Below the pieces are notes generated by a model. That model saw only the letters and a list, made by a program, of their open reading frames with translations, did not search any database and was not told the DNA's origin. The position numbers were made by a program, and so were the translations under genes. Below, piece by piece: positions 31,922 to 41,839 of a stretch of 64,000 bases of DNA. Source of the stretch: Streptococcus parasanguinis (GTDB taxonomy: Bacteria; Bacillota; Bacilli; Lactobacillales; Streptococcaceae); contig NZ_CABFMD010000011.1 of NCBI RefSeq assembly GCF_901875555.1, positions 186,001-250,000 on the forward strand, read 5' to 3'. The number at the start of each line of letters is the position of its first letter. Position 1 is the first letter of the stretch.

Positions 31922-33264
31922 TAGTGCATCTCCTTTTCAATCAGGTGTTCTTGAGCTAAAAGCTCGCGGAATTCTAACATAGCTGTATAAGTCGCTAAAA
32001 TATAAGCATGCGACGTTTTTTGCTGTTTGATTCGTTCATAGACCTCCGTTAAGGCAGCGACCTCTGTGATCTTTTCGGCAGGATAGCCAGTGACCCGAAG
32101 GCGACGAGCAATTTCAGAGTGACGTACTCCACCTGCATTGATCTCAGGAATGTCCATCTGGGTAATTTGCTCAAAATCTGCATCCCAAATCCAACTGGTG
32201 TCGATCCCATCCGCATAGTTTGCATTTAAAAGGACTGATAAACTAAATGGATAGGGCGCCAGCTTAATCATTTCAATGGCTTGCGTCGCACCGACAGGAT
32301 TTTTAATCAGGACCAAGGTACATTCCTTGTCCCCGATTTTAAAGGTTTCCTGACGGCCAAAGACGGCCCGACTACGGTCAAATCCTTGCTTAATCACTTC
32401 CGGTTGAACTCCAAAGAATCCTGCAACGGAAACAGCAGCCAAGGCATTGTATATGTTGTAAAGGCCACCAATATTAATGTGGTAATCTTGGCCTTGGATT
32501 CGGAAATGCGAAGAATTCTGAGTGAGAGAGAGCAGATCCGATAGCGCATAAGTGAGAGACGGCCGGTGGAAGCCACAGTGTTCACAAATATAATCTCCAA
32601 GATTGGCATAAGTATTGAGCTTGTACTTGAGGATATTGTGGCAATGCGGGCACAGGATGCCTTCCGTATTGTAATGAGCGAGTTGTGGTTCAGATTTTTC
32701 AGTATCAAAGCCATAATATTGAATGGGATTTGAAAGAGTCTGACTATTAAAGAGCGGACTATCTCCATTTAACAGAACCGTTGCAGTTGGGACCTTTTGA
32801 ATGGCATCCAAGATCATCTGATAGGTCGTATAGATCTCTCCGTAGCGGTCCATCTGGTCCCGGAAAATATTAGTGACCACAAAAAGGCTGGGCTTAATAT
32901 AGTCACAAATCCGAGACAGGCTAGCTTCATCGATTTCCAGTACCGCAATCGGTCGATTTGATTTCGAATGTTTGGCCCTTATAAAGGTCGTCGTGATTCC
33001 AGAAATCATATTGGCTCCACTTGGATTAGTCAAAATGGGTCCAAAGGCTTCTTGGAGAATTCCAACAGTTAGGGCTGTGGTCAAGGTTTTTCCATTTGTC
33101 CCAGTGATCACAACGATTTCGTAGTTTTTAGCCAATTGGCTAAGAATATCTTTATCAAATTTGAGGGCTAATTTTCCAGGGAGGGTTGATCCGCGACCCA
33201 TTTTTTCAAGAATAGAGCCGGATAGCTTGCCTGCCAAGACGCCCAAGGTTGTTTTTATCTTCAT
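31921..33264 (-). CDS. murT: Lipid II isoglutaminyl synthase, ligase subunit MurT
   Basis: Mur-ligase-fold subunit of the MurT/GatD complex. The 447-residue protein has the ATP-binding loop [17 protein letters not shown], a central insertion with four cysteines (CPHCHNIL and CEHCGFHRP) forming the zinc ribbon typical of MurT, and a C-terminal DUF1727 domain that docks GatD. No ribosome-binding site precedes the ATG; an extended -10 (TGATAAAAT on the minus strand, 33272-33280) ends 7 nt upstream, suggesting a leaderless message. Divergent from cdaA. Confidence 0.94.
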   Translation of the reverse strand: MKIKTTLGVLAGKLSGSILEKMGRGSTLPGKLALKFDKDILSQLAKNYEIVVITGTNGKTLTTALTVGILQEAFGPILTNPSGANMISGITTTFIRAKHSKSNRPIAVLEIDEASLSRICDYIKPSLFVVTNIFRDQMDRYGEIYTTYQMILDAIQKVPTATVLLNGDSPLFNSQTLSNPIQYYGFDTEKSEPQLAHYNTEGILCPHCHNILKYKLNTYANLGDYICEHCGFHRPSLTYALSDLLSLTQNSSHFRIQGQDYHINIGGLYNIYNALAAVSVAGFFGVQPEVIKQGFDRSRAVFGRQETFKIGDKECTLVLIKNPVGATQAIEMIKLAPYPFSLSVLLNANYADGIDTSWIWDADFEQITQMDIPEINAGGVRHSEIARRLRVTGYPAEKITEVAALTEVYERIKQQKTSHAYILATYTAMLEFRELLAQEHLIEKEMH

Positions 33265-33271
33265 AAATCAT

Positions 33272-33280
33272 ATTTTATCA
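33272..33280 (-). promoter_or_regulatory. Extended -10 promoter of murT-gatD
   Basis: Reads TGATAAAAT on the minus strand and ends 7 nt before the murT ATG, so the transcript probably lacks a leader. Confidence 0.5.
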
Positions 33281-33320
33281 TAAAAAGCATCAGAAGGTTA
33301 CAGAAAAATCTGTTGAAACG

Positions 33321-33329
33321 TGTTATAAT
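33321..33329 (+). promoter_or_regulatory. Extended -10 promoter of cdaA-cdaR-glmM
   Basis: TGTTATAAT (TATAAT at 33324-33329), 38 bp before cdaA. Divergent from murT. Confidence 0.55.
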
Positions 33330-33367
33330 AAGATGATGTCTTTTAGAGAAGTGGTAGGTATGAGAAA

Positions 33368-34216
33368 ATGAATATTCAACAGTTTTCAAATCCACAATTT
33401 TGGACCAGTTTGTTCCCGAATTGGTGGAGTGTTATTATCAATATCATCGATATTGCCCTGGTGGCTTGGTTGTTGTATTTTTTGATCAAGGCGATTGTTG
33501 GCACCAAGATCATGATTTTGGTGCGTGGGGTCATTATCTTTTTCTTAGTTCAGTTTTTGGCCAATTTCTTGGGACTCACGACTATTTCTTGGCTGATCAA
33601 TCAAGTGATTACCTATGGGGTTATTGCCCTGGTTGTAATTTTCTCTCCTGAGATTAGGATTGCCTTAGAGCGTCTGGGTCGGGCGACAGAATTCTTTACG
33701 ACGAGTGAAGTCAGCCAAGAAGAGAAGATGGTCCAAGCCTATGTTAAGGCAGTAGCTTATATGAGTCCTCGTAAGATAGGAGCTTTGGTGGCCATTCAGG
33801 GAGCTAGAACCCTTCAAGAATATATTTCGACCGGGATTCCTTTGGATGCTGAGATCTCTGGTGAATTATTAATCAACATCTTTATTCCAAATACACCTTT
33901 GCATGATGGTGCTGTTATTGTTCGAAATGATAAGATCGCAGTTTCTTGTGCCTACCTGCCTTTGACCGAAAACACTGGAATTTCAAAAGAGTTCGGAACT
34001 CGTCACCGCGCAGCCATTGGTTTATCTGAAGTTTCTGATGCCTTTACTTTTGTGGTATCAGAAGAAACGGGCGGGATCTCTGTGACTTACAATGGAACCT
34101 TCCGTCACGATTTAACGTTAGAAGAGTTCGAGGCAGAATTGAGAGCCTTCTTGGTTCCTGAAGAGAATAAAACGACTAGTTGGAAAGAGCGTCTATTTGG
34201 GAGGGTAACAAAATGA
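33368..34216 (+). CDS. cdaA: Diadenylate cyclase CdaA
   Basis: Membrane enzyme that condenses two ATP into cyclic di-AMP, the essential second messenger for potassium and osmotic control. The 282-residue protein has three N-terminal membrane helices (about residues 18-90) and the DAC domain with the catalytic DGA in LHDGAVIVRND and RHR in GTRHRAAIGLS. Its stop overlaps the cdaR start (ATGA). The cdaA-cdaR-glmM order is the conserved Firmicute operon linking c-di-AMP to cell-wall precursor supply. Confidence 0.96.
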   Translation: MNIQQFSNPQFWTSLFPNWWSVIINIIDIALVAWLLYFLIKAIVGTKIMILVRGVIIFFLVQFLANFLGLTTISWLINQVITYGVIALVVIFSPEIRIALERLGRATEFFTTSEVSQEEKMVQAYVKAVAYMSPRKIGALVAIQGARTLQEYISTGIPLDAEISGELLINIFIPNTPLHDGAVIVRNDKIAVSCAYLPLTENTGISKEFGTRHRAAIGLSEVSDAFTFVVSEETGGISVTYNGTFRHDLTLEEFEAELRAFLVPEENKTTSWKERLFGRVTK

Positions 34217-34962
34217 GATCGAAAAAAGAATTTCTTTATGTTTTGGCCTCCGTGTTATTGTCCTTTATCTTGTTTATCAATGCATCTTCCTTTAATTTTC
34301 AAAATAATAGCAGCGCTAGACAAGTGAGTTCAGAAACCTATACCAATACCTTGACCAATATTCCAATTGATGCTAAATATAATGACAAAAAATACTTTGT
34401 CAGTGGGTTGACCTCAGAGGTAACGGTCTTTCTAAAGGGTTCAAACCGGGTCGCTTTAGCAAGTGAGATGCAGCCGGGAACGCGAAAATTTCGCGTGGTA
34501 GCCGATCTTCGTAAGGCAAAGGAAGGTACCGTCGAAGTGCCGTTGATTGTGGAAGATCTTCCAGCTGGTTTAACAGCAACTGTAGAGCCTCAGAAAGTTT
34601 CTGTAAAAATCGGGAAGAAAGCGAAAAAAACGTTTGCTGTCAGAGCCACGATCCCGGACAATCAAATTGTAAATGGAATAACGGTATCGGATATTACTCT
34701 TGAAACCACTAAGGTAGAAGTGACCAGCGATCAAGAAACCTTGAGCCGCATTGATCATGTCCAAGCTGTCTTCCCATCCAGTGAGATCATCAGTGGGAAT
34801 TATAGCGGAACTCTTTCATTAAATCCGGTAGATGCTCAAGGAGATGGTCTACCTGGCTTAGTCAATCCGAGTGAAACACGGATTAAAGTAACCACAAAGA
34901 CTAGCTCGTCTACGTCAAGCTCTAGCAGTTCGTCGTCGACCTCCTCCAGTTCAAGTAATTAG
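34213..34962 (+). CDS. cdaR: CdaA regulator CdaR (YbbR-domain protein)
   Basis: Membrane-anchored regulator of the diadenylate cyclase. The 249-residue protein has one N-terminal helix (EFLYVLASVLLSFILFINAS) and extracellular YbbR repeats (VEVPLIVEDLPAGLTATVEPQKVSVKIG and a second copy). The tail from about residue 227 is almost only Ser and Thr. The ATG at 34213 has a GGGAGGGTAA ribosome site and overlaps the cdaA stop; an in-frame TTG at 34180 lies inside cdaA without such a site. Confidence 0.93.
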   Translation: MRSKKEFLYVLASVLLSFILFINASSFNFQNNSSARQVSSETYTNTLTNIPIDAKYNDKKYFVSGLTSEVTVFLKGSNRVALASEMQPGTRKFRVVADLRKAKEGTVEVPLIVEDLPAGLTATVEPQKVSVKIGKKAKKTFAVRATIPDNQIVNGITVSDITLETTKVEVTSDQETLSRIDHVQAVFPSSEIISGNYSGTLSLNPVDAQGDGLPGLVNPSETRIKVTTKTSSSTSSSSSSSSTSSSSSN

Positions 34963-34983
34963 AAAGTAAAAAGGTAATAAAGA

Positions 34984-36333
34984 ATGGGTAAATATTTTGG
35001 AACGGACGGTGTCCGTGGAGAAGCAAATGTAGAATTAACGCCAGAATTGGCCTTTAAGTTGGGTCGTTTCGGTGGCTATGTGTTGAGCCAACATGAAGAA
35101 GAAACACCCTTGGTATTTGTTGGACGTGATACACGTATTTCTGGTGAAATGTTGGAGCATGCTTTGATCGCTGGCCTCTTATCAGTTGGAATTCGCGTCT
35201 ACAAGTTGGGGGTGATTGCAACACCAGGTGTTGCTTATCTGGTTCGTACGGAAAAAGCTAGCGCCGGAGTTATGATTTCTGCTAGCCACAATCCAGCCTT
35301 GGACAATGGCATCAAATTCTTTGGTGGTGATGGTTTCAAATTGGATGATGATCGCGAGCTTGAAATTGAAGCCTTGCTTGATGCCGCTGAAGATACCCTT
35401 CCACGTCCAAGTGCGCAAGGTTTAGGAACGGTCATGGAATATCCAGAAGGCTTGCGTAAGTATCAAGAATTCCTTGTATCGACAGGTGTCCAACTCGAGG
35501 GGATGCACGTGGTCTTAGATACAGCAAATGGTGCAGCCTCTACTAGTGCCCGTCAAATCTTTGCAGATTTGGGAGCTCAATTGACCGTCATCGGTGAAAA
35601 CCCAGATGGTTTGAACATCAATGATGGGGTTGGCTCTACTCACCCAGAGCATTTGCAAGAGAAAGTAAGAGAAGTAGGCGCAACGATTGGTCTAGCCTTT
35701 GACGGAGACAGCGATCGCTTGATTGCAGTGGATGAAAATGGAGAGATCGTAGACGGAGATAAGATCATGTACATCATCGGTTCTTATCTTTCAAGCAAGG
35801 GCTTGCTCGAAAAAAATACGATCGTCACAACCGTCATGTCCAATCTTGGATTCCATAAGGCATTGGATGCAAAGGGAATTCAAAAAGAAATCACAGCTGT
35901 TGGAGACCGTTATGTGGTCGAAGAAATGCGCAAGTCAGGATACAACCTTGGTGGGGAGCAATCGGGTCACGTAGTTATCATGGATTACAATACGACTGGT
36001 GATGGCCAATTAACAGGGGTTCAATTGACGAAAATCATGCAAGAAACCGGCAAGAAATTGTCTGAATTGGCTGCTGAAGTGACCATTTACCCACAAAAAC
36101 TGGTCAATATCCGGGTTGAAAATAGCATGAAAGACAAGGCGATGGAAGTGCCTGCTATTCGTGAAATCATTGAAAAAATGGAAGCGGAAATGGCAGGAAA
36201 TGGCCGGATCCTGGTTCGCCCTAGTGGAACTGAACCCCTCCTTCGTGTGATGGCAGAAGCACCAACCCATGAAGAAGTAGACTACTATGTAGATACCATT
36301 GCCACAGTTGTTCAAGCCGAAATCGGACTTTAA
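34984..36333 (+). CDS. glmM: Phosphoglucosamine mutase
   Basis: Interconverts glucosamine-6-phosphate and glucosamine-1-phosphate on the route to UDP-GlcNAc. The 449-residue protein has the phosphoserine loop [10 protein letters not shown] (Ser101), the metal-binding DGDSDR in [14 protein letters not shown] and the sugar-binding GEQSGH, all normal. It follows cdaR by 21 bp. In relatives GlmM binds and restrains CdaA, which fits the shared operon. Confidence 0.97.
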   Translation: MGKYFGTDGVRGEANVELTPELAFKLGRFGGYVLSQHEEETPLVFVGRDTRISGEMLEHALIAGLLSVGIRVYKLGVIATPGVAYLVRTEKASAGVMISASHNPALDNGIKFFGGDGFKLDDDRELEIEALLDAAEDTLPRPSAQGLGTVMEYPEGLRKYQEFLVSTGVQLEGMHVVLDTANGAASTSARQIFADLGAQLTVIGENPDGLNINDGVGSTHPEHLQEKVREVGATIGLAFDGDSDRLIAVDENGEIVDGDKIMYIIGSYLSSKGLLEKNTIVTTVMSNLGFHKALDAKGIQKEITAVGDRYVVEEMRKSGYNLGGEQSGHVVIMDYNTTGDGQLTGVQLTKIMQETGKKLSELAAEVTIYPQKLVNIRVENSMKDKAMEVPAIREIIEKMEAEMAGNGRILVRPSGTEPLLRVMAEAPTHEEVDYYVDTIATVVQAEIGL

Positions 36334-36380
36334 CTTAGTAAAAAACATGGCTCGCAAATAGGCGAGTAGAGGAGGTATGT

Positions 36381-37685
36381 ATGAAACAGGTTCGTCAAAT
36401 TGTATGGGCACTTGCCTTAGTGTTAACGATTCTATTCACAGCTGGTTTGACTAAAACAATTCATGCTGCAGAAGTCTCATCATATACACAGACAGCACGC
36501 TTAACGAAAGATGGAAATACTTTAACGAATGGGAGCAAGGTGTTGACAAATGAAAAATTGTCAGCAAACATTTCTTTGACCTTCCCTGATTCGCAAGCCA
36601 TTCAAGCTGGTGATACCTTAACACTTAGCTTACCAAAAGAATTAACCCTCTACACAGCATTGGAATTCAATGTTCTTGAGGAAGGCCAATCAAATGGTCA
36701 AACTGTGGGGAAAGCGGTTGTTGATACAGGTAAGAAAACAGTGACCGTTACCTTTAATGATTATTTCGCATCTCATCCACTTAATAAACGAGTTGCCTTG
36801 CATTTTGATGTAAAAGTAGATTCCGAAGTGGTTACTAAAACCTCCCCAATCCAATTTAAACTTGGAAATACGGATTTTTCATTGAATTATGAAAAGACAG
36901 ATGGGGAAGCTGGAGAATACGAGATGAAATACGGCTATCAAGATAAGTCTGATCCGACCATTGTCAAATGGCGTATTCTCTTAAATGCCCGCCAAGATAT
37001 CCTCCGTGGAATGGTCATTAAAGACCAATTTGGAGATGGTTTAACATTGGTTAAAGGTAGCTTACGTGCTGTTCGGTATGCTCCTGTACCAGGTGGCATC
37101 AAGAACGAAGCGCAGATTTTAAGTCTTCCGGTTCTTGACAACTTTACTAAAAAAGCGGTCTTCGAAAAGAATGCAGATGGACAAATCACTGGCTTTACCA
37201 TTGATTTTGGAGATAACTACAACTGGCCAATGTACATTGAATATTCGACCAAAGTAGCTCCTGGTACAAAAGTAGGTGATCTTGTTCATAACACGCTAAC
37301 ATGGACAGCAACTAATTTCCCGGCACCGCGTAGCTTAACCCGCGAAGTGAGATTGGAAACAGGATCTGGCGAAGGATTGGGTGAGAAAGAACAAACCCCA
37401 CCGACACCTAGCTCAACCTCCTCGTCAAGTTCTAGTTCATCATCAAGCTCATCATCTTCAACTAGTTCTAGTTCTTCATCAAGTTCTAGCTCTTCATCAA
37501 CCCCATCAAGTTCTAGTACTTCATTAACCTCATCATCAACTTCTGTCAAAGAAGAAGCAGCAAAACCTGGTAAGAAAAAAGTTCTTCCAAGTACAGGTGA
37601 AAAGATGACACCTGTGGTTCTTGTTATGGGTGTCTTTCTAGCGGTTCTTTCTGTTAGTGTTTTACACGTAAAAAAAGATTCTTAA
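36381..37685 (+). CDS. LPXTG cell-wall-anchored adhesin-like protein
   Basis: A 434-residue surface protein. It has a signal peptide (about residues 1-29, ending TIHAAE), a region with two sandwich-like domains resembling the collagen/fibrinogen-binding adhesin fold (SANISLTFPDSQAIQAGDTL, then DPTIVKWRILLNARQDILRG), a Ser/Thr-rich stalk of about 50 residues encoded mostly by TCA/TCT/AGT codons, and a sorting signal LPSTGEK with a membrane helix and positive tail. The ligand is unknown. The strong site GAGGAGGT precedes the ATG. It sits between glmM and the obg region with its own terminator, so it looks like an accessory gene inside a conserved neighbourhood. Confidence 0.85.
   Translation: MKQVRQIVWALALVLTILFTAGLTKTIHAAEVSSYTQTARLTKDGNTLTNGSKVLTNEKLSANISLTFPDSQAIQAGDTLTLSLPKELTLYTALEFNVLEEGQSNGQTVGKAVVDTGKKTVTVTFNDYFASHPLNKRVALHFDVKVDSEVVTKTSPIQFKLGNTDFSLNYEKTDGEAGEYEMKYGYQDKSDPTIVKWRILLNARQDILRGMVIKDQFGDGLTLVKGSLRAVRYAPVPGGIKNEAQILSLPVLDNFTKKAVFEKNADGQITGFTIDFGDNYNWPMYIEYSTKVAPGTKVGDLVHNTLTWTATNFPAPRSLTREVRLETGSGEGLGEKEQTPPTPSSTSSSSSSSSSSSSSSTSSSSSSSSSSSSTPSSSSTSLTSSSTSVKEEAAKPGKKKVLPSTGEKMTPVVLVMGVFLAVLSVSVLHVKKDS
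37412..37540 (+). repeat. Serine-codon low-complexity tract
   Basis: Simple-sequence run of Ser codons with a few Thr and Pro, forming the wall-spanning stalk of the LPXTG protein. Such tracts vary in length between strains by slippage. Confidence 0.85.
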
Positions 37686-37696
37686 AATGATCAATG

Positions 37697-37724
37697 AAAG
37701 ATCAGACGTTTGTCTGGTCTTTTT
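37697..37724 (+). terminator. Terminator after the LPXTG gene
   Basis: AAAGATCAGAC (37697-37707) with GTCTGGTCTTT (37712-37722), one G-T pair, loop GTTT, T-run. Confidence 0.9.
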
Positions 37725-37737
37725 GTGTAGGCTCGAT

Positions 37738-37766
37738 TTGAAAAATCCCCTATTTCGTGGTAAAAT
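37738..37766 (+). promoter_or_regulatory. Promoter of the DUF4044-obg unit
   Basis: TTGAAA (37738-37743) and TAAAAT (37761-37766), spacer 17 bp. Confidence 0.7.
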
Positions 37767-37802
37767 AGGGCTAATGAATTTATAGTAATCGAGGTATTAG
37801 AA

Positions 37803-37934
37803 GTGGCTTTTGGAGATAACGGAAAACGTAAAAAAACACCATTTGAAATGATCACGATGGTGGTTATTGTGATTATGTTGATTGTAACGGTTGGTGCAAT
37901 CTTTGCAACCGCAATTGGTGCTCTTTCTTATTAA
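37803..37934 (+). CDS. DUF4044 small membrane protein
   Basis: A 43-residue protein: charged N-terminus MAFGDNGKRKKTPFEM followed by a single membrane helix (about residues 17-40) and end ALSY. Start is GTG at 37803 with GAGGT seven bases upstream. Size and sequence match the DUF4044 family, small single-pass proteins of lactic acid bacteria with no assigned role. It lies 33 bp upstream of obg and probably shares its transcript. Confidence 0.8.
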   Translation: MAFGDNGKRKKTPFEMITMVVIVIMLIVTVGAIFATAIGALSY

Positions 37935-37967
37935 GACGCACGCAGAAATAAAGGAAATCATCTATTT

Positions 37968-39281
37968 ATGAGTATGTTTTTAGATACAGCCAAGATTAAG
38001 GTCAAGGCTGGAAATGGCGGCGATGGCATGGTGGCCTTTCGCCGTGAAAAATATGTCCCTAATGGTGGACCTTGGGGTGGTGATGGAGGCCGTGGAGGGA
38101 ACGTCGTCTTTGTGGTAGACGAAGGTTTGCGCACCTTGATGGACTTCCGTTATAACCGACATTTTAAAGCCCAAAGTGGGGAAAAAGGAATGACCAAGGG
38201 CATGCATGGACGGGGAGCAGAAGATCTCTACGTACGAGTTCCCCAAGGAACGACCGTACGAGATGCTGAGACTGGCAAGGTCATTACCGACTTGGTTGAA
38301 AATGGACAAGAGTACATCGTTGCACACGGTGGCCGTGGCGGACGAGGCAATATTCGTTTTGCAACTCCTAAAAATCCAGCACCAGAGATTTCTGAAAATG
38401 GAGAGCCTGGTCAGGAACGTGAATTAGAGTTAGAACTGAAGGTCTTGGCAGATGTTGGTTTGGTTGGCTTCCCTTCTGTTGGGAAATCGACCCTTCTCAG
38501 TGTCATCACTTCAGCCAAACCAAAAATTGGGGCTTATCATTTCACAACCATCGTTCCAAATTTGGGTATGGTTCGGACACCGTCAGGTGAATCCTTTGCC
38601 GTAGCAGATCTTCCTGGATTGATTGAAGGGGCTAGCCAAGGTGTTGGACTAGGAACCCAGTTCCTTCGTCACATCGAGCGCACTCGAGTTATCCTGCATG
38701 TTATTGATATGTCTGCCAGTGAAGGACGTGACCCTTATGAAGATTATGTTCAAATCAATAAAGAGCTTGAAACCTATAATCTTCGCTTGATGGAACGTCC
38801 TCAGATTATCGTGGCGAATAAGATGGACATGCCGGAAAGCCAAGAAAACTTGAAAGAATTCAAGAAGAAATTGGCAGCCAATTACGATGAGTTTGATGAA
38901 TTGCCACAGATCTTCCCGATCTCTAGTTTGGCGCATCAAGGTTTGGACAATTTGTTAGAAGCAACAGCAGAATTGTTAGACAAAACACCAGAATTCCTCT
39001 TGTATTCAGAAGACGAAATGGCTCAAGAAGAAGTTTACTATGGCTTTGATGAAGATCAGCCAGCCTTTGACATCAGTCGTGATGACGATGCTGCTTGGGT
39101 CTTGTCTGGTGAAAAACTTGAAAAACTCTTCAATATGACGAATTTCGATCGGGATGAAGCGGTCATGAAATTTGCTCGTCAATTGCGTGGCATGGGTGTT
39201 GATGAAGCTCTCCGTGCACGTGGGGCAAAAGATGGCGATATCGTCCGGATCGGAAACTTTGAATTTGAGTTTGTAGATTAA
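37968..39281 (+). CDS. obg: GTPase Obg (ribosome assembly / stress)
   Basis: Essential GTPase acting in 50S ribosome maturation and stress control. The 437-residue protein has the glycine-rich Obg domain ([20 protein letters not shown]...), then the G domain with G1 GFPSVGKST, the switch DLPGLIEGA and NKMD, and a C-terminal OCT domain ([21 protein letters not shown]). Normal length. It is followed closely by a small orphan ORF and ridA. Confidence 0.97.
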   Translation: MSMFLDTAKIKVKAGNGGDGMVAFRREKYVPNGGPWGGDGGRGGNVVFVVDEGLRTLMDFRYNRHFKAQSGEKGMTKGMHGRGAEDLYVRVPQGTTVRDAETGKVITDLVENGQEYIVAHGGRGGRGNIRFATPKNPAPEISENGEPGQERELELELKVLADVGLVGFPSVGKSTLLSVITSAKPKIGAYHFTTIVPNLGMVRTPSGESFAVADLPGLIEGASQGVGLGTQFLRHIERTRVILHVIDMSASEGRDPYEDYVQINKELETYNLRLMERPQIIVANKMDMPESQENLKEFKKKLAANYDEFDELPQIFPISSLAHQGLDNLLEATAELLDKTPEFLLYSEDEMAQEEVYYGFDEDQPAFDISRDDDAAWVLSGEKLEKLFNMTNFDRDEAVMKFARQLRGMGVDEALRARGAKDGDIVRIGNFEFEFVD

Positions 39282-39332
39282 GGGTGGTCCCAAGCGGATC
39301 AAGGATTCCAAATAAGAAATGAGGCTTTTTCA

Positions 39333-39497
39333 GTGGGAGATAAACCAATATCTTTTCGAGATGAAAATGGAAATTTTGTTTCAGCAGCTGATGTTTGGAA
39401 TGCTGAAAAATTAGAAGAACTCTTTAATACGCTAAATCCTAAGCGCAAGTTGCGCCTACAAAGGGAAAAATTAGCAAAAGAAAACCAGCAGAAGTAA
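39333..39497 (+). CDS. Small hypothetical protein downstream of obg
   Basis: A 54-residue ORF starting at GTG 39333, with GAGG eight bases upstream: MGDKPISFRDENGNFVSAAD, then VWNAEKLEELFNTLNP and a basic helical tail KRKLRLQREKLAKENQQK. No membrane segment. I do not recognise a family. The amphipathic, Lys-rich C-terminal helix and location 51 bp after obg and 18 bp before ridA in the same direction suggest a real, co-transcribed cytosolic protein. No alternative in-frame start with a better site was found. Confidence 0.65.
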   Translation: MGDKPISFRDENGNFVSAADVWNAEKLEELFNTLNPKRKLRLQREKLAKENQQK

Positions 39498-39515
39498 ATA
39501 GACTTGGAGAATACT

Positions 39516-39899
39516 ATGGCAAAAACAATTCATACAGATAAAGCACCTGCAGCAATTGGACCTTATGTTCAAGGGAAAATCGTAGGCGATCTTCTCTTTG
39601 CAAGCGGACAAGTTCCCTTGTCACCTGAAACAGGAGAAATTATTGGCCAAACCATTCAAGAGCAAACAGAGCAAGTATTAAAAAATATCGGAGCCATTCT
39701 AAAAGAAGCCGGAACAAACTTTGATCATGTAGTCAAAACCACTTGCTTCTTAAGTGATATGAATGACTTTGTACCTTTTAATGAGGTCTATAAAACAGCC
39801 TTTACCAATGAGTTTCCAGCTCGATCAGCTGTTGAGGTAGCCCGCTTGCCACGTGATGTGAAGGTTGAAATTGAAGTTATTGCGGAAATCAAAGCCTAA
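39516..39899 (+). CDS. ridA: RidA family reactive-intermediate deaminase
   Basis: Hydrolyses reactive enamine/imine intermediates formed by PLP enzymes. The 127-residue protein starts AKTIHTDKAPAAIGPYVQGK, contains the family glycine/serine segment FASGQVPLSPETGEI and ends with FPARSAVEVARLPRDVKVEIEVIA, which holds the conserved Arg of the active site. The ATG at 39516 is used because TTGGAG just upstream fits a ribosome site; the TTG at 39504 lies on that site. Confidence 0.94.
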   Translation: MAKTIHTDKAPAAIGPYVQGKIVGDLLFASGQVPLSPETGEIIGQTIQEQTEQVLKNIGAILKEAGTNFDHVVKTTCFLSDMNDFVPFNEVYKTAFTNEFPARSAVEVARLPRDVKVEIEVIAEIKA

Positions 39900-39919
39900 T
39901 AACCATTCAAAGACAAAAG

Positions 39920-39960
39920 ACAGAGTGGAGAGCAGGAAGCTGTTAGCTACTCTGTTTTAT
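39920..39960 (+). terminator. Weak terminator upstream of rapZ
   Basis: ACAGAGT (39920-39926) pairs with ACTCTGT (39949-39955), with an inner imperfect stem and T-rich sequence after it. Confidence 0.5.
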
Positions 39961-39974
39961 TTTGGGAGGAGAAA

Positions 39975-40865
39975 ATGACAGAAAGTAAGATTCAACTGGT
40001 CGTAGTGACAGGGATGAGCGGTGCAGGTAAGACCGTCGCCATCCAATCTTTTGAGGACTTGGGTTACTTTACCATCGACAATATGCCACCAGCCTTGTTA
40101 CCGAAATTTATTGAACTCATGCGTCTTAGTCCAGACAATAATAAATTAGCAGTTGTTGTGGATATGCGAAGCCGTTCTTTTTTCAATGAGATTCCCACCG
40201 TCTTGGATGAATTGGACAACCAAGAAGACCTCGATTTCAAGGTCTTGTTCTTGGATGCCACTGACAGTGAATTGGTAGCACGATACAAGGAAACCCGCCG
40301 AAGCCATCCTCTGGCAGCAGATGGGCGTGTCTTGGATGGGATTACCTTGGAGCGAGAGCTATTGTCTCCGCTTAAAAATATTAGTCAAAATGTGGTCGAT
40401 ACGACTGAGTTAACGCCTCGTAATCTAAGGAAAGAAATTGCTGAACAATTTGCTAGTCAAGATAATCAGCCAGATTTTCGGGTTGAGGTCATGTCATTTG
40501 GGTTTAAATACGGCCTTCCGATTGATGCTGACCTCGTGTTTGACGTGCGTTTTCTGCCAAATCCATACTACCAGTTGGAGCTTCGGAATTTAACCGGTCA
40601 GGATCCAGCAGTCTATGATTATGTTATGGATCACCCTGAATCAGAGGACTTTTATCGTCACCTCCATGACTTGATCGTTCCTATTTTACCGTCTTATAAA
40701 CGAGAAGGTAAATCCGTTCTCACCATCGCTATGGGCTGTACCGGTGGGCAACACCGTTCAGTAGCCTTTGCAGAGCGCTTAGCGCATGATTTAGAAAAAA
40801 ATTGGCAGGTCAATTGCAGTCATAGAGACAAGGACAGACGGAAAGAAACGGTGAATCGCTCATGA
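39975..40865 (+). CDS. rapZ: RNase adapter / nucleotide-binding protein RapZ (YvcJ)
   Basis: P-loop protein; in E. coli RapZ steers small RNA decay controlling GlmS, in Bacillus YvcJ affects competence. The 296-residue protein has Walker A GMSGAGKT (residues 14-21) and the C-terminal family signature [26 protein letters not shown] precedes the ATG. Its stop overlaps yvcK by 4 bp (ATGA), forming the conserved rapZ-yvcK-whiA unit. Confidence 0.95.
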   Translation: MTESKIQLVVVTGMSGAGKTVAIQSFEDLGYFTIDNMPPALLPKFIELMRLSPDNNKLAVVVDMRSRSFFNEIPTVLDELDNQEDLDFKVLFLDATDSELVARYKETRRSHPLAADGRVLDGITLERELLSPLKNISQNVVDTTELTPRNLRKEIAEQFASQDNQPDFRVEVMSFGFKYGLPIDADLVFDVRFLPNPYYQLELRNLTGQDPAVYDYVMDHPESEDFYRHLHDLIVPILPSYKREGKSVLTIAMGCTGGQHRSVAFAERLAHDLEKNWQVNCSHRDKDRRKETVNRS

Positions 40866-41839
40866 GAAAACCTAAAGTAACGGTTATTGGTGGTGGGACA
40901 GGAATTTCTGTTATCCTTGATAGTTTACGAAAGAAACCAGTTGATATTACGGCTATTGTCACTGTTGCGGATGACGGAGGCAGTTCTGGTGAATTGCGAA
41001 AGAACATCCAAAAATTGACACCACCTGGAGATCTTCGAAATGTGCTGGTTGCCATGTCAGATATGCCTCGTTTTTATGAGAAGGTCTTTCAATACCGCTT
41101 TGCAGACGATGATGGCCCTTTGGCCGGACACCCTTTGGGAAACTTGATCATTGCAGGGATTTCAGAGATGCAAGGCTCGACCTATAATGCCATGCAGTTG
41201 TTAACCAAGTTCTTTCATACGACTGGCAAGATCTATCCTTCCAGTGATAGTCCATTGACCCTTCACGCCGTCTTTCAAGATGGAAAAGAAGTGGTAGGAG
41301 AAAGCCACATTGCCAACTACACCGGCATGATTGATCATGTCTATGTAACCAATACCTTTGATCAAGAGCGGCCAAAAGCTAGTAAAAAAGTGGTGGAAGC
41401 GATTCTTGAAAGTGATATGGTCGTCTTAGGTCCTGGTTCGCTCTTTACCTCAATCCTCCCTAATTTAATGATCGATGAGATTGGGAAAGCCATCCTTGAA
41501 ACCAAGGCCCAAGTAGCCTATGTGTGTAACATCATGACCCAAAGAGGAGAAACCGAGCATTTCACAGATAGTGACCATGTGGCCGTGCTCCACAAACATT
41601 TGGGAGAAAAGTTCATCGATACCGTCCTTGTCAATATCAATCAGGTTCCTGCAGCTTACATGAACAGTAATAAATTTGATGAATACTTGGTGCAGGTAGA
41701 GCACGATTTCAAGGGCTTGCACTCGCAAGTTCCTCAAGTGATTTCTTCCGATTTCTTGAAGTTGGTCAATGGAGGTGCCTTTCATGATGGTGAAAAAGTG
41801 GTCGAAGAGCTGATGCAGATCGTGCAGGTGAGAAAATGA
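40862..41839 (+). CDS. yvcK: YvcK family gluconeogenesis / morphogenesis factor
   Basis: Cytosolic protein of the CofD-like fold that binds UDP-sugars and is needed for cell shape on gluconeogenic carbon in Bacillus. The 325-residue protein starts [20 protein letters not shown] and has [10 protein letters not shown] and [13 protein letters not shown], typical of the family. It overlaps both rapZ and whiA by 4 bp, so the three are translated together. Confidence 0.95.
   Translation: MRKPKVTVIGGGTGISVILDSLRKKPVDITAIVTVADDGGSSGELRKNIQKLTPPGDLRNVLVAMSDMPRFYEKVFQYRFADDDGPLAGHPLGNLIIAGISEMQGSTYNAMQLLTKFFHTTGKIYPSSDSPLTLHAVFQDGKEVVGESHIANYTGMIDHVYVTNTFDQERPKASKKVVEAILESDMVVLGPGSLFTSILPNLMIDEIGKAILETKAQVAYVCNIMTQRGETEHFTDSDHVAVLHKHLGEKFIDTVLVNINQVPAAYMNSNKFDEYLVQVEHDFKGLHSQVPQVISSDFLKLVNGGAFHDGEKVVEELMQIVQVRK

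Noticed and set aside
37286-37549. Acidic open frame antisense to the LPXTG gene
   Set aside because: It is the complement of the Ser-codon repeat and has no start context.
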